From positions 4,216,001-4,280,000 of the forward strand of contig OZ245062.1 in the NCBI GenBank assembly GCA_965224785.1: a stretch of DNA of 64,000 nucleotides. Reading direction: 5' to 3'. The translations under genes were made by a program, and so were the position numbers. Under the pieces are notes generated by a model. The model was not told the origin of the DNA, did not search any database, and saw only the letters and a list, made by a program, of their open reading frames with translations. Positions 1-9,144 of the stretch are shown piece by piece. The stretch is from JALSNL01 sp036479585. GTDB taxonomy: Bacteria; Bacteroidota; Ignavibacteria; Ignavibacteriales; Melioribacteraceae. Each line of letters opens with the position of its first letter. The stretch's first letter is position 1.

Positions 1-2726
1 ATCACTTCATAATCACCTGCTGATTTATTTTCGTTTACAAGAGTTGCAACTGTTCTTCCAAGTATATCATAAATTGTTAAAGTTGTATTTGTTATAGATG
101 AGAAATTTTGTTCCACCTCTGGAATAGAGTATTTTATTGTGGTTGTTGGATTAAATGGGTTTGGAAAATTTTGTGATAACTTAAAAGCAGTAGGTAACTT
201 AGTTTTGTCTTCATCAATACTAGTAGGGATTTGGTTGTAGTTATTTCTACTTTGTAAAATTATATTTTCAAGCTCGTTTAGTGAATCACTTGCGGCAACT
301 GCAAAGGCAACAGTAATACTATTATTTACGGGAATAGTATATGGTCCACCAGAAATTACTAATGAAATATCACTAGCGGTTGAAAAATTATTTGCCACTC
401 CATTTGAAATAAAACTCCATTTTTCTTCATCTGAGAAACCATCATAAATATTTGTTGGATTATCTATTGCAAAGAAGTTGTAACTTTCATTATTCAATAA
501 TGCTACAGCAAAATTTGGACTAACAGATTCAACATCATTGTCAAAAACATACGCAAAGTTATTAGTAGTATTATATCCAACAAAGTCATTATCTGCTTTG
601 GCTCCTAAATCAAAGTCACAAAATAGACCAACAAAAAAGCTATCAATTTCCTTGGAAGTTGTATTTTGAAAATTATAATTCAATATAACATAGTCATCGT
701 TGGGGCTATTACTAAAACTATATGTGTTTAGTTTTGTTGAAATTCCTAAAACATTATTTCTTTCATTAAAGATTGTAACACCTTCCTCATCAGCAAAAGT
801 ACCAGGAACGCTAATAGTGAAAGGGGTTTCAGCAGTGAAATCATTATCAGAATTTCCGCCATTAGAGTTTCTTGCAGTATTTACAATATTGTTTGCGGAT
901 GTTCCATACATCAATGCTCCTTCAAAGAGAACATTCTCACCATCTTCAAAAGTTAATCCATCACCTTTCAAATTATTTGGATAGTCATCAAAACCGATTG
1001 CTCCATCGCTAGTTATTGTGAGTGCTAAGTTGCCACTATGTTGCGTTCTATAAGTTGGATTTATATTTAATGATATCCAATCAAAGCCAATTTTTGCTCC
1101 ATCTGTAAATGTTATAAGCAAGTTTTCATCAATGTTACTTTGGGCATTCTCGTTTATTTTAATTTTAAACTTATTACTAGAGTTATTAAAAACACCTAAT
1201 GTAGTAACAGAACCAACAGTAAATGAACCATTTGTTATGGAGATATTGGAGCTAGATGTTTCCAATGTAACTTGAAGATTTGAAGTAGGAAGCAAATAAT
1301 TTGTACAATTTATTTCAATAATAACTTCTTCCCCAGATTCATAAATTTCATCATTGTTTCCAGCATCTGTAAGTGTAGCATTATTTAGTCTAACAGATTT
1401 AGAGTTTTTATTTGTTAAAGAATTGAGTGCATTTATTCTTCCTAAACCTAATTTGTTTATAAATCCTAAATTGATACTGTCAATATTATCGGCATTAACT
1501 CTAATTTGTTCTGCTATTTGTAAAGGAGTATAACTAGGAAATTCATTGACTACAAGTGCCGCAAGTCCCGCAGTTAAAGGGGAAGACATAGAAGTACCAG
1601 TTTTATTTGCATAAGTATCATTGCTCCAAGTAGAATATATACTAGCACCCGGAGCAGCAACATCTACACTATTTCCATAATTAGAGAATGAAGCTCGCTG
1701 ATCGTTATTGGAGTTTGTTGCAGCAACCGAGAGAACTCCATCGTAGCTTGCCGGATAAAATAGATCATCTTTGTTATCGTTACCGGCAGCTCCAATAACT
1801 AATGCTCCTTTCGATGTTGCGTAGTCAATAACTTCTTGATTTGCGATTGAATAACTATACCCACCCCAGCTACAATTAATTATTTTTGCTCCGTTATCTG
1901 CGGCGTAAACAATTCCATTATAGCCATAAGCAATTAATGCTAAACCGTTATCTGAACGAATATTATTCTGAGAAGTTTTTACAGCCATAATTTTAGAATT
2001 GAATCCAATAGACGAAACTCCAATCCCGTTATTGGTAACGGCGGAAGCAATACCAGCAACGTGTGTTCCATGATCCGGTTTGTCTTCGTTCGGATTATTA
2101 TCAGCAGTTCCAGAAACACCACCAAAATCCCAACCTCTTACATCATCAATAAAACCATTGTTATCATTATCCACTCCGTCACTAGCAAGTTCGTCTTCGT
2201 TAACCCAAATATTGTTAGCTAAATCTGGGTGATCCCAATCCACGCCTGTATCAACAATAGCAATAATTATATCCTCACTTCCTGTATTTATATCCCAAGC
2301 TTCTTTCGCTTTTATTCTTTCCAAATATTTTTGAGTTCCATCTAAAAATTTAGGGTCATTTGGTTCAAGTGCCAACTCAAAAAGGTAGTGAGGTTCTGCC
2401 CATTCTACTTCTGGCAATTTTGATATTTTTTTCGAAATATATTCTGGATCATATATTGTGTTAAAACTAAGGGTAAATATTTTGTTTAATTCCTTTGCAA
2501 ATTCATTTCCTTCATCACTAATAGAAAAAGTACTTTTGATTTTTTCCATACTAAATTTTTCTAAAAATTGATTTGATGATTTTTTTAATGCTCCGTTGTT
2601 CTCTTTTAGTTTAACTACAACTTTATTTGAAAAATAATATCTATCTCCATTTTGTATTACATGACTTTGTGCAAAAGAAAAGACAGACACTAAAAAAAAG
2701 ACCAAAACTCTTAAAACTGTTTTCAT
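1..2726 (-). CDS. Secreted subtilisin-like (S8) serine peptidase with T9SS sorting domain; C-terminus beyond window
   Basis: Reads from ATG at 2724-2726 and stays open to the left edge, giving 908 visible codons. A signal peptide ends near SFAQ (about residue 20). A propeptide-like stretch follows, then a subtilase domain with the full catalytic triad: D159 in IVDTGVDWDHPDL, H219 in DHGTHVAG and S379 in GTSMSSP; the oxyanion-hole region reads GAAGND. Residues about 450-840 are beta-rich and I cannot assign them. From about residue 850 a type IX secretion sorting domain begins (NFPNPFNPTTTIKYSIPE); its last 30 or so residues are off the window. Proteins of this build are exported by Sec, pass the outer membrane by T9SS and cleave extracellular protein. 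The substrate is unknown. The S8 and T9SS assignments are secure. Confidence 0.93.
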   Translation of the reverse strand, partial: MKTVLRVLVFFLVSVFSFAQSHVIQNGDRYYFSNKVVVKLKENNGALKKSSNQFLEKFSMEKIKSTFSISDEGNEFAKELNKIFTLSFNTIYDPEYISKKISKLPEVEWAEPHYLFELALEPNDPKFLDGTQKYLERIKAKEAWDINTGSEDIIIAIVDTGVDWDHPDLANNIWVNEDELASDGVDNDNNGFIDDVRGWDFGGVSGTADNNPNEDKPDHGTHVAGIASAVTNNGIGVSSIGFNSKIMAVKTSQNNIRSDNGLALIAYGYNGIVYAADNGAKIINCSWGGYSYSIANQEVIDYATSKGALVIGAAGNDNKDDLFYPASYDGVLSVAATNSNNDQRASFSNYGNSVDVAAPGASIYSTWSNDTYANKTGTSMSSPLTAGLAALVVNEFPSYTPLQIAEQIRVNADNIDSINLGFINKLGLGRINALNSLTNKNSKSVRLNNATLTDAGNNDEIYESGEEVIIEINCTNYLLPTSNLQVTLETSSSNISITNGSFTVGSVTTLGVFNNSSNKFKIKINENAQSNIDENLLITFTDGAKIGFDWISLNINPTYRTQHSGNLALTITSDGAIGFDDYPNNLKGDGLTFEDGENVLFEGALMYGTSANNIVNTARNSNGGNSDNDFTAETPFTISVPGTFADEEGVTIFNERNNVLGISTKLNTYSFSNSPNDDYVILNYNFQNTTSKEIDSFFVGLFCDFDLGAKADNDFVGYNTTNNFAYVFDNDVESVSPNFAVALLNNESYNFFAIDNPTNIYDGFSDEEKWSFISNGVANNFSTASDISLVISGGPYTIPVNNSITVAFAVAASDSLNELENIILQSRNNYNQIPTSIDEDKTKLPTAFKLSQNFPNPFNPTTTIKYSIPEVEQNFSSITNTTLTIYDILGRTVATLVNENKSAGDYEV

Positions 2727-2846
2727 ATTAAAATCCATTTATATTGCTATGTTCTTAGTACTTAATTTAAGAAAACTTAATAATAGAAAATATATTTTTT
2801 ATCAATTGTTTAATAAATGATACAATATTTAATTGATAATTTCTTC

Positions 2847-2874
2847 TTTACATTTGAAATAATTGTTTTATATT
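2847..2874 (+). promoter_or_regulatory. Sigma70-like promoter of the glycan operon
   Basis: TTTACA at 2847-2852 and TATATT at 2869-2874 are separated by 16 bp, placing transcription start near 2881. The start is about 24 nt before the regulator's ATG and inside the palindrome at 2877-2893. Seen in sequence; function inferred. Confidence 0.5.
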
Positions 2875-2876
2875 AC

Positions 2877-2893
2877 GAGTAATAAAATTACTC
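2877..2893. promoter_or_regulatory. Probable operator palindrome of the winged-helix regulator
   Basis: GAGTAAT-AAA-ATTACTC is a perfect inverted repeat with 7 bp arms. It begins 3 bp after the predicted -10 box and ends 10 bp before the start codon of the winged-helix gene. A repeat covering the transcription start of a regulator's own gene suggests autoregulation. Protein binding is inferred. Confidence 0.5.
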
Positions 2894-2903
2894 AATAAGC
2901 GAA

Positions 2904-3446
2904 ATGCTAAAACCACTAATTACTTCAGAAACTAAAATAAAACTTCTGCTAAAGTTTTTTCTAAACCCAAAAACCAATGGATATTTACGTCAATTAAGTT
3001 CTGAGTTTAACGAATCGACAAATGGAATTAGAGTTGAATTAAACAAATTAGAAGAAGCAAAAATTCTTTCGTCTGAATTTAAAGGACGGAACAAAATTTA
3101 TACTGCAAACTCATCACATCCTTTGTTTGATGAGTTAAGAAACATTGTTCTAAAATCTACAGGAATTGATAAAGTTATTTCTAACATAATTAATACTGTT
3201 GGTGATGTTAAAACTGCGTTCATCCGTGGTGATTATGCTGTTGGCAATGATAGTGGTTTAATTGATTTGGTAATAGTTGGTTCAGATTTGAACCAGAAAG
3301 AAATTACAAGAGTAAAAAACAAAACCGAAAAACTAATAGATAGAAAAATATCTATTCTTGTTTTGACTCCTAAGGAATATAAAAACCTAAAACCTAATTT
3401 TGATAAAGAACCAACCTTTGTTTTACTAGCTGGAAAGAAAAAATGA
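2904..3446 (+). CDS. Winged-helix regulator fused to a nucleotidyltransferase-like domain
   Basis: 180 aa. Residues 1 to about 75 look like a winged helix-turn-helix: a recognition-helix stretch (TNGIRVELNKLEEAKIL) followed by a wing (FKGRNKIYTAN). Residues about 95-175 resemble a minimal nucleotidyltransferase fold (FIRGDYAVGNDSGLIDLVIVG). The usual D-x-D metal pair is reduced to one aspartate (LID), so catalysis is doubtful. The gene leads the glycan operon and overlaps the next gene by 4 bp (ATGA), which suggests translational coupling. Related proteins commonly sit at the head of surface-polysaccharide clusters in Bacteroidota-like genomes. It probably regulates this operon and itself through the palindrome upstream. 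No clear ribosome-binding site precedes the ATG. Confidence 0.75.
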   Translation: MLKPLITSETKIKLLLKFFLNPKTNGYLRQLSSEFNESTNGIRVELNKLEEAKILSSEFKGRNKIYTANSSHPLFDELRNIVLKSTGIDKVISNIINTVGDVKTAFIRGDYAVGNDSGLIDLVIVGSDLNQKEITRVKNKTEKLIDRKISILVLTPKEYKNLKPNFDKEPTFVLLAGKKK

Positions 3447-4642
3447 ACATAGGAATGTTTCTTGATAAAGAGTTTTATGGAGATATGCGTGTTGAAAACG
3501 AAGTACAAGCCTTATCGTTAGCTGGGTTTAAGGTTTTTGTCTATTGTTTTACTTTTGATGGACAATACAACGAAGATGATTATTATGGAGCTACAATTGT
3601 AAATATTCCGGTTAATAGAAAATTTACAAGAAAGCTAAGAGCTTTAATAAATACAGTTCTTAATTTTTATCCTAGTTATTTAGTTAAGCTTATTGAAAAA
3701 TACTTACTAGCTCATAAAATAGATGTGTTGCACATTCACGATTTATATTTATTTGAAGTTGGCTTAAAGTTAAAGGAAAAATATCCAAACATAAAACTTG
3801 TTGGCGATTTACACGAAAATTATGTTGAAGGATTAAAGAGTTACAAATTTGCAAATACTTTTCCCGGTAATATTTTAATCTCAATTAAGAAGTGGGAAGA
3901 AAAAGAAAAAGAATGGTGCAGTAAGTTCGATTATTTGATTACTGTGATTGAAGAAGCGGTTGAACGTTATAAAGCTATTGGGATACTAGAACAAAAATTA
4001 AATGTGGTTGCAAATTATGTTAACCTAAATAGTTTTTTAGATGTTAAAGATGACGAAATAATAACAAACAGATTAAAGAAAAAGTTTACACTTTTATATA
4101 TAGGTGGCTTTGATATTCATCGTGGGTTGGAAAGTGTAGTTAAATCCCTTCCAAATATTCTTAAAGTTATTAATAATTTTCACTTGGTACTTGTTGGAAG
4201 AGGAAAAAATGAAAACGATTTAAAAAATATTGCGGAAGATTTAAATATTTCTCAACATATTACTTTCGAAGGATTTCAATCAGCAAAAAAATTACCATCT
4301 TATATAAAAGGCAGTTCAATTTGTTTAATCCCACATTTAAAAACAGTTCATACAGACAACACAATTCCGCACAAACTTTTTCATTATATGATTTTAGAAA
4401 AACCTATTGTAGCAAGTAACTGCAACCCTATTGAGAGAATTATAAAAGAAACAAATTGTGGATTGATTTATGAATCGAATAATGAAAATGACTTTGCAGA
4501 AAAAGTAATTGAACTCTATAAAGATGAACAGTTACAAAATGAGTTTGGAACTAACGGCAAAAAGGCTGTTGAAGATAAATATAATTGGAATGCAACAAGT
4601 AAAAATTTAATTAAAATGTATCAAACAATAAAACTAAGCTAA
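3443..4642 (+). CDS. Glycosyltransferase family 4
   Basis: 399 aa, GT-B fold. The N-terminal acceptor half contains HIHDLYLFEVGLKLKEKYP and VGDLHENY. The C-terminal nucleotide-sugar half contains LLYIGGFDIHRGLESVV, LVLVGRG and the donor-site segment IPHKLFHYMILEKPIVAS. The usual first glutamate of the E-x7-E motif reads H here (KLFHYM). It is a retaining, cytoplasmic enzyme that adds a sugar to a lipid-linked glycan. Donor and acceptor cannot be read from sequence. It is the second gene of the operon: its ATG overlaps the regulator's stop, and 9 nt separate it from the next methyltransferase. Confidence 0.88.
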   Translation: MNIGMFLDKEFYGDMRVENEVQALSLAGFKVFVYCFTFDGQYNEDDYYGATIVNIPVNRKFTRKLRALINTVLNFYPSYLVKLIEKYLLAHKIDVLHIHDLYLFEVGLKLKEKYPNIKLVGDLHENYVEGLKSYKFANTFPGNILISIKKWEEKEKEWCSKFDYLITVIEEAVERYKAIGILEQKLNVVANYVNLNSFLDVKDDEIITNRLKKKFTLLYIGGFDIHRGLESVVKSLPNILKVINNFHLVLVGRGKNENDLKNIAEDLNISQHITFEGFQSAKKLPSYIKGSSICLIPHLKTVHTDNTIPHKLFHYMILEKPIVASNCNPIERIIKETNCGLIYESNNENDFAEKVIELYKDEQLQNEFGTNGKKAVEDKYNWNATSKNLIKMYQTIKLS

Positions 4643-4651
4643 GGGAAAATA

Positions 4652-5398
4652 ATGGACGATAGAAAAAAAATTGATCACTTTTGGAAAATTAGATCGGCAA
4701 AGTATGACAATCTTTTTTGGACTAAAGATGATAGTTATTTAAAAGATATTTTTGAGGCAGCTGACCTAAACAAAAATCAATTTGTATTGGATGTGGGAAC
4801 TGGAACTGGAACAGTTGCAAAAGGAATGAAAGATTTTGTTCGTCAAGTTGTTGCAGTAGATATTTCAGACTCTATGTTAGAAAAAGGTCTCTGGAATGGT
4901 ATTTCTGTTGTTAATTGGGACATTGGAGAAAAATTATTTGCTGAAGCAATTTTTGATAGAGTAGTTGCTAGAATGATTTTTCATCATATCTTGGATAATC
5001 TCGATCGTGCAATTTTGAGATGTTATGATCTATTGAAGGAAGGTGGAAAAATTGTTGTGGCAGAAGGAATTCCACCTTCTGAAGATCCTGAAATAATTGA
5101 TTGGTACACAGAAATGTTTAAGCATAAAGAAGAACGAAGAACATTTACTGAATCTCAGCTAAAATACTATTTAGAAAAAAATGGATTTAAGAACGTAAAA
5201 ATTAAACGACATATTATGAACAATTTCAGTATAAATAATTGGGTTGAAAATTCAGGGCTAGATGAAAAAGTACAAAAGACAATAATTGACATACATTTAA
5301 ATGCACCTCAAAAAGTTAAAGATGCTTACGAAATGAGAGTTGAAAATGGGGAGTGTTTAGTAAAAACAGAAAACTTAATTCTAACGGGAGAAAAATAG
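4652..5398 (+). CDS. Class I SAM-dependent methyltransferase
   Basis: 248 aa. Motif I is VLDVGTGTGTVAKGM (about residues 45-59), followed by the acidic strand VVAVDIS and the later strand FDRVVARMIFHHI. GGKIVVAEGIPP is motif IV/post-motif sequence. The overall arrangement resembles UbiE/Methyltransf_11 enzymes. Position inside the glycan operon suggests it methylates a sugar or a glycan-linked small molecule rather than a quinone. The target is unknown. A short upstream sequence (AAGGGAAAATA) can serve as ribosome-binding site. Confidence 0.82.
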   Translation: MDDRKKIDHFWKIRSAKYDNLFWTKDDSYLKDIFEAADLNKNQFVLDVGTGTGTVAKGMKDFVRQVVAVDISDSMLEKGLWNGISVVNWDIGEKLFAEAIFDRVVARMIFHHILDNLDRAILRCYDLLKEGGKIVVAEGIPPSEDPEIIDWYTEMFKHKEERRTFTESQLKYYLEKNGFKNVKIKRHIMNNFSINNWVENSGLDEKVQKTIIDIHLNAPQKVKDAYEMRVENGECLVKTENLILTGEK

Positions 5399-5419
5399 CA
5401 TTTAACTTTATCAATTAAA

Positions 5420-6619
5420 ATGTTCAAAAAAAAAATTAGAAAAATATCGTTAGAAGTGAATTCTAAAATTCTAAAAGTAATTTCGCTTTTAATTCCAAAA
5501 AAGAAAAATTTGGTTTTATTTGGAGGTTTTGGTGGAAGACGATTTGGAGATAACTCTGCTATTCTATTCCAGTATGTTGTTGATAATAAATCTAACGTAG
5601 AAATTTATTGGATGTACAATTCTGAAGAAGCTGCTAAGCAAGTAGCTGAAGTTGGAGGAGTTCCTTTGAGTAGAAGATCGCTCAAAGGAATTTGGAAGTC
5701 GTTAAGAGCAAATTTAATTGTTACATCTCATGGAATAAAAGATGCAATTTTGTTTGAGCCACTTTTTCATAAACCAAAGTTGTTGTACTTAAATCATGCA
5801 GTACCAATAAAAAAAGGTTGGTTGGGAATTAAAGATATTGATAAACACTCAATTAGACTTGATAAGTTCAGAATAAAATGTACAAACTATACAATTACTT
5901 CGTCTGAATATTCTGTACATCAACAGAACGAATATCTACCGATTGGAAAAGAAAAAACTAAAATTACTGGTTTACCAAGATGCGATGTTTTATTCCCAAA
6001 GGAACATCCGAAGAGTTTACAAAAAATAGTTGATGAAAGAAACTTAGATAAGTATGAGTTTATAGTTCTTTATGCTCCAACTTGGAGAAAGTGGACAACA
6101 ACAAAATTTTTTCCTTTTCCCGATTTTGATATTTCAAAAATGTCAAAAACTCTTGAAGAGAATAATATTTGTGTTGCTCTAAGACCTCATCATGTTGATC
6201 TGAACAATATATCAAATCAAAATTTTTGGTTAAAAATAAAAAGTTATTCAAACTTTGAATTATTAACACATACTGTTTGTCCAGAAGTTGATAACTTACT
6301 AAGAATTACAGATTGTTTAGTAACTGATTACTCATCAGTGCTTTACGATTTTTTATTGTTAGATAGACCTGTTATGATAATCCCCTATGACTTTGAAGAT
6401 TATAATAGACGAGTTGGTTTGCTTGTTCCATTAGAAGAAGTTTTGGTTGGACCACAGCCTAAAACGCAAAAAGAATTCTTACAAAATATTATTGATATGA
6501 AAAACGGAAGTGACTTGTTTAAGAAACAAAGAGAAAAATTAAAAAACAAAATGTTTAAATATCAAGATGGTAATAATTCTGAAAGAGTTTACAAAATAAT
6601 TGAAGAACTAATTAAATAA
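5420..6619 (+). CDS. CDP-glycerol glycerophosphotransferase-family protein (TagB/TagF-like)
   Basis: 399 aa, matching the Glyphos_transf family over most of its length. Family signatures are ITGLPRCDVLF, the strand YAPTWRKW, a histidine pair in ALRPHHVD, and the nucleotide-binding loop VTDYSSVLYDFLLLDRPV followed by PYDFEDY. Family members transfer polyol phosphates from CDP-linked donors to membrane-bound glycans, as in teichoic-acid-like polymers and some capsules. In this operon it probably adds a phospho-polyol to the surface glycan. An amphipathic, lysine-rich N-terminus fits peripheral membrane attachment. No CDP-glycerol synthase is visible in the window, so the donor is uncertain. Confidence 0.85.
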   Translation: MFKKKIRKISLEVNSKILKVISLLIPKKKNLVLFGGFGGRRFGDNSAILFQYVVDNKSNVEIYWMYNSEEAAKQVAEVGGVPLSRRSLKGIWKSLRANLIVTSHGIKDAILFEPLFHKPKLLYLNHAVPIKKGWLGIKDIDKHSIRLDKFRIKCTNYTITSSEYSVHQQNEYLPIGKEKTKITGLPRCDVLFPKEHPKSLQKIVDERNLDKYEFIVLYAPTWRKWTTTKFFPFPDFDISKMSKTLEENNICVALRPHHVDLNNISNQNFWLKIKSYSNFELLTHTVCPEVDNLLRITDCLVTDYSSVLYDFLLLDRPVMIIPYDFEDYNRRVGLLVPLEEVLVGPQPKTQKEFLQNIIDMKNGSDLFKKQREKLKNKMFKYQDGNNSERVYKIIEELIK

Positions 6620-6636
6620 TAACATTTAGGATAGAA

Positions 6637-7404
6637 ATGGCAAACCCAAAATATTGGGAAAGGGAAATAAAGATTGAACCAGATGAAGTTTTTTCTTCAA
6701 AAGTTAAAAGGCTTTTGGAAACTTTACCTAAAGATATTAAAACCATTGCAGATGTTGGTTGCGGAAATGGAAAAATAACTAACGAACTTGGAAAGTATTT
6801 CGATGTCGTAGGAATTGATAGAAGTACACAAGCACTTAAATCAGTTCAAACAAAAAAACTGCAATGTTCTGCGGATGATATAAAACTAGGAGATAATTCT
6901 ATTGATTTGGTTTTTAGTAGTGAGTTACTTGAACACTTAGAAGATCAACTTCTTGCAGATACAATTTCTGAATTAAAAAGAATTTCTAAAAAATATATTT
7001 ATGTAACTGTTCCAAACAATGAAAGCATAAAAAAAAATTTTGTGGAATGTATTCATTGCGAAACTATCTTTAATAAAACATATCATTTAAGAAGTTTTAG
7101 TATTGAAAAATTTGGAGAATTATTCCCGGGATATAAAATATTAAATCATTTTACTTTTGGATCTAAAGTAAGAGAATATAATCAAACACTTGAAAAAGTT
7201 AAACATAAATATGCTAATCCAAATTCTTGGATTCCTCCAAAGTGGACTTCCAAAGGGCATAGAAAAACTGTATGTCCTAAATGCTCTAAAGAATTTGAAA
7301 TACCATATAAGTTTAATCTAATAAGTTTTATTTGTGATAAAACGAATATTTTAATTTCTCCTAAAAAGAATTGGCAATTATTTGTAATTATGGAAAAGAA
7401 ATAA
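6637..7404 (+). CDS. SAM-dependent methyltransferase with Cys-pair elements
   Basis: 255 aa. Motif I is IADVGCGNGKITNELG, followed by VVGIDRS and the strand DLVFSSELLEHLED, as in Methyltransf_11 enzymes. The C-terminal half contains two CxxC knuckles, CIHCETIF (about residue 138) and CPKCSKEF (about 217), which could form a split zinc ribbon. A ribosome-binding site (TTAGGATAGAA) precedes ATG. It lies 17 nt after the phosphotransferase and 1 nt before the next methyltransferase. It probably modifies the glycan or its lipid-linked precursor. The acceptor is unknown. Confidence 0.82.
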   Translation: MANPKYWEREIKIEPDEVFSSKVKRLLETLPKDIKTIADVGCGNGKITNELGKYFDVVGIDRSTQALKSVQTKKLQCSADDIKLGDNSIDLVFSSELLEHLEDQLLADTISELKRISKKYIYVTVPNNESIKKNFVECIHCETIFNKTYHLRSFSIEKFGELFPGYKILNHFTFGSKVREYNQTLEKVKHKYANPNSWIPPKWTSKGHRKTVCPKCSKEFEIPYKFNLISFICDKTNILISPKKNWQLFVIMEKK

Positions 7405-7405
7405 A

Positions 7406-8173
7406 ATGCTATTTAGAAAACTATACAATTGGTATATCTTAACATTTATTTTTCACTACTTTCATTTTATTATGAAACAAAAGTTGAAGAAACATCAAAA
7501 CTTAATAAGTGGAAGTGTTATTGATATAGGTTGTGGAAACAAACCTTATAAAAATATTTTCAAAGACATTAAAAAGTATATTGGTACAAATTCTAAATCT
7601 TATTATGAAAACTCTTTACACAAAATTAATGAAGATGATTTTATAGTAGAGGATGGAACAGAACTTCCTTTTGAAGACGAAAGCTACGATTCGGTTTTAA
7701 ATTTTCAAGTGCTTCCCGTTTTTGAAAATCCGGATGAGTTTTACAATGAAGTTAAAAGAGTACTAAAACCAAATGGTTACTTTTTACTTACCACAGATTT
7801 TCTTTATCCAATTTGGAATGCACCTTTTAATTTTTGGAGGACAACAAAGTTTGGATTAGAAAAGTTAGCCAAAAGAAACCAGTTAGACTTAATTGTACTC
7901 GAACCATTCGGTGGTTATTGGGTTATGCAAGCAAGACTACTTGAAAGATACTTCCGAAGTTTATTGCCAAAATTTCTTAAAAGTATTTCTAAAGAAAAAA
8001 ATGTTGTGATAAAAATTCTAAAAATTATTAGAGTTCAATTTTGGTTAATTGTTGTTTTACTTTCTCCAATAATAATAAATCTCGCATTCCTAATTTTTCA
8101 CTTCTTAGATAAATTGTTTTATGATGATGAATTTACAACCAACTATTTTGTACTAATGCAAAAGAAACAATGA
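7406..8173 (+). CDS. Membrane-associated SAM-dependent methyltransferase
   Basis: 255 aa. The SAM-binding loop is VIDIGCGNKPYKNIF (about residues 37-51). A second acidic region, VEDGTELPFEDESYDSV, and the strand NGYFLLTTDF complete a class I methyltransferase core. Residues about 205-240 are strongly hydrophobic (FWLIVVLLSPIIINLAFLIF), suggesting a C-terminal membrane hairpin. That would place the active site next to lipid-linked substrate. The last 4 bp overlap the deacetylase gene (ATGA). It is the third methyltransferase of the operon and shows little visible similarity to the other two outside the SAM motif. Confidence 0.8.
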   Translation: MLFRKLYNWYILTFIFHYFHFIMKQKLKKHQNLISGSVIDIGCGNKPYKNIFKDIKKYIGTNSKSYYENSLHKINEDDFIVEDGTELPFEDESYDSVLNFQVLPVFENPDEFYNEVKRVLKPNGYFLLTTDFLYPIWNAPFNFWRTTKFGLEKLAKRNQLDLIVLEPFGGYWVMQARLLERYFRSLLPKFLKSISKEKNVVIKILKIIRVQFWLIVVLLSPIIINLAFLIFHFLDKLFYDDEFTTNYFVLMQKKQ

Positions 8174-9141
8174 ATTATATTATTCCTACAATAGATGTTG
8201 AAGCTCTTAGAAGTCTTTCTCGACTTGGTAATTTTGACCAATTAATAATGGGAAAAATTGATGATGATTATTTTGGAGTTCCAAAAATCCTTGATATCAT
8301 TAGGGAATATAATGGTAGTGGAACTTTTTATGTAGATTTTGCTGAATACAAACATGGAATTGACAAACTCAAAAACCTCTCTAATTTAATTCTTGAAAAA
8401 GGAAGTGATGTTCAACTTCATATTCATCCGCAGTTTATTGCAGATGAAAATCGTTACTTACTAAACCAATATTCAAAAGAAGAACAATCGGAGATTTTTG
8501 AAAAGTGTATTGATATTCAAAAGAAATGTACCGGAGAAAAACCTAGATCTTTTAGAGCTGGAGGTTATGGAGCTGATAATAATACGCTTGAACTTCTAAA
8601 CAACTTTGGCATAACTTCGGATAGTTCCTATTTCCATAATCATAAGTGGTGTAACATTAGCAAGAAACCTTTGAACAGAATTTCAAAAAATAGTGGACTA
8701 ATTGAAATTCCCGTAACAATATTTAAAAATAAAATTTCTTACACATTTGCTGGGCAATCAATAAAACAAAAAACCTTAACTAAAAAATTAGATGTTGATG
8801 GATGTACAAAAGAAGAATTACAAAAAGGTTTTGATGCGTTAAAAGATTCTGGAGTTAGAATTATAATTTTATTTCTGCATAGTTTTTCTTTGTTCAATAG
8901 AGCTTATGATTATAGTAGCATTACTCCAGATTATAATGATATAGCAAAATTCAAATTCATTCTAGAATATGCTTTGAAGAATGACTACAAAATAGCATCA
9001 ATAAAACAAATTGAATCATCACTTGAAAACTATGTGACTGATATGGAAGTTTTCCCGACAATAAAAACAAATCGAAATATTATTAAAAGTAGTATTACTA
9101 CAAGTCAAAAATTTATAAGAAAAAAACTTAGAGGTAAATAA
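8170..9141 (+). CDS. NodB-like polysaccharide deacetylase (WbmS-type)
   Basis: 323 aa. The N-terminus reads IPTIDVEAL, the metal-binding Asp motif of polysaccharide deacetylases in the form seen in WbmS-like proteins. Next come GTFYVDFAEYKHG, the histidine motif VQLHIHPQF and the substrate-groove motif RAGGYGADN. The C-terminal part IIILFLHSFSLF supplies a further conserved His. It likely removes N-acetyl or O-acyl groups from a sugar of the glycan made by this operon. No signal peptide is visible, so it should act in the cytoplasm on the precursor. It starts within the previous stop codon. Confidence 0.8.
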   Translation: MNYIIPTIDVEALRSLSRLGNFDQLIMGKIDDDYFGVPKILDIIREYNGSGTFYVDFAEYKHGIDKLKNLSNLILEKGSDVQLHIHPQFIADENRYLLNQYSKEEQSEIFEKCIDIQKKCTGEKPRSFRAGGYGADNNTLELLNNFGITSDSSYFHNHKWCNISKKPLNRISKNSGLIEIPVTIFKNKISYTFAGQSIKQKTLTKKLDVDGCTKEELQKGFDALKDSGVRIIILFLHSFSLFNRAYDYSSITPDYNDIAKFKFILEYALKNDYKIASIKQIESSLENYVTDMEVFPTIKTNRNIIKSSITTSQKFIRKKLRGK

Positions 9142-9144
9142 CAA

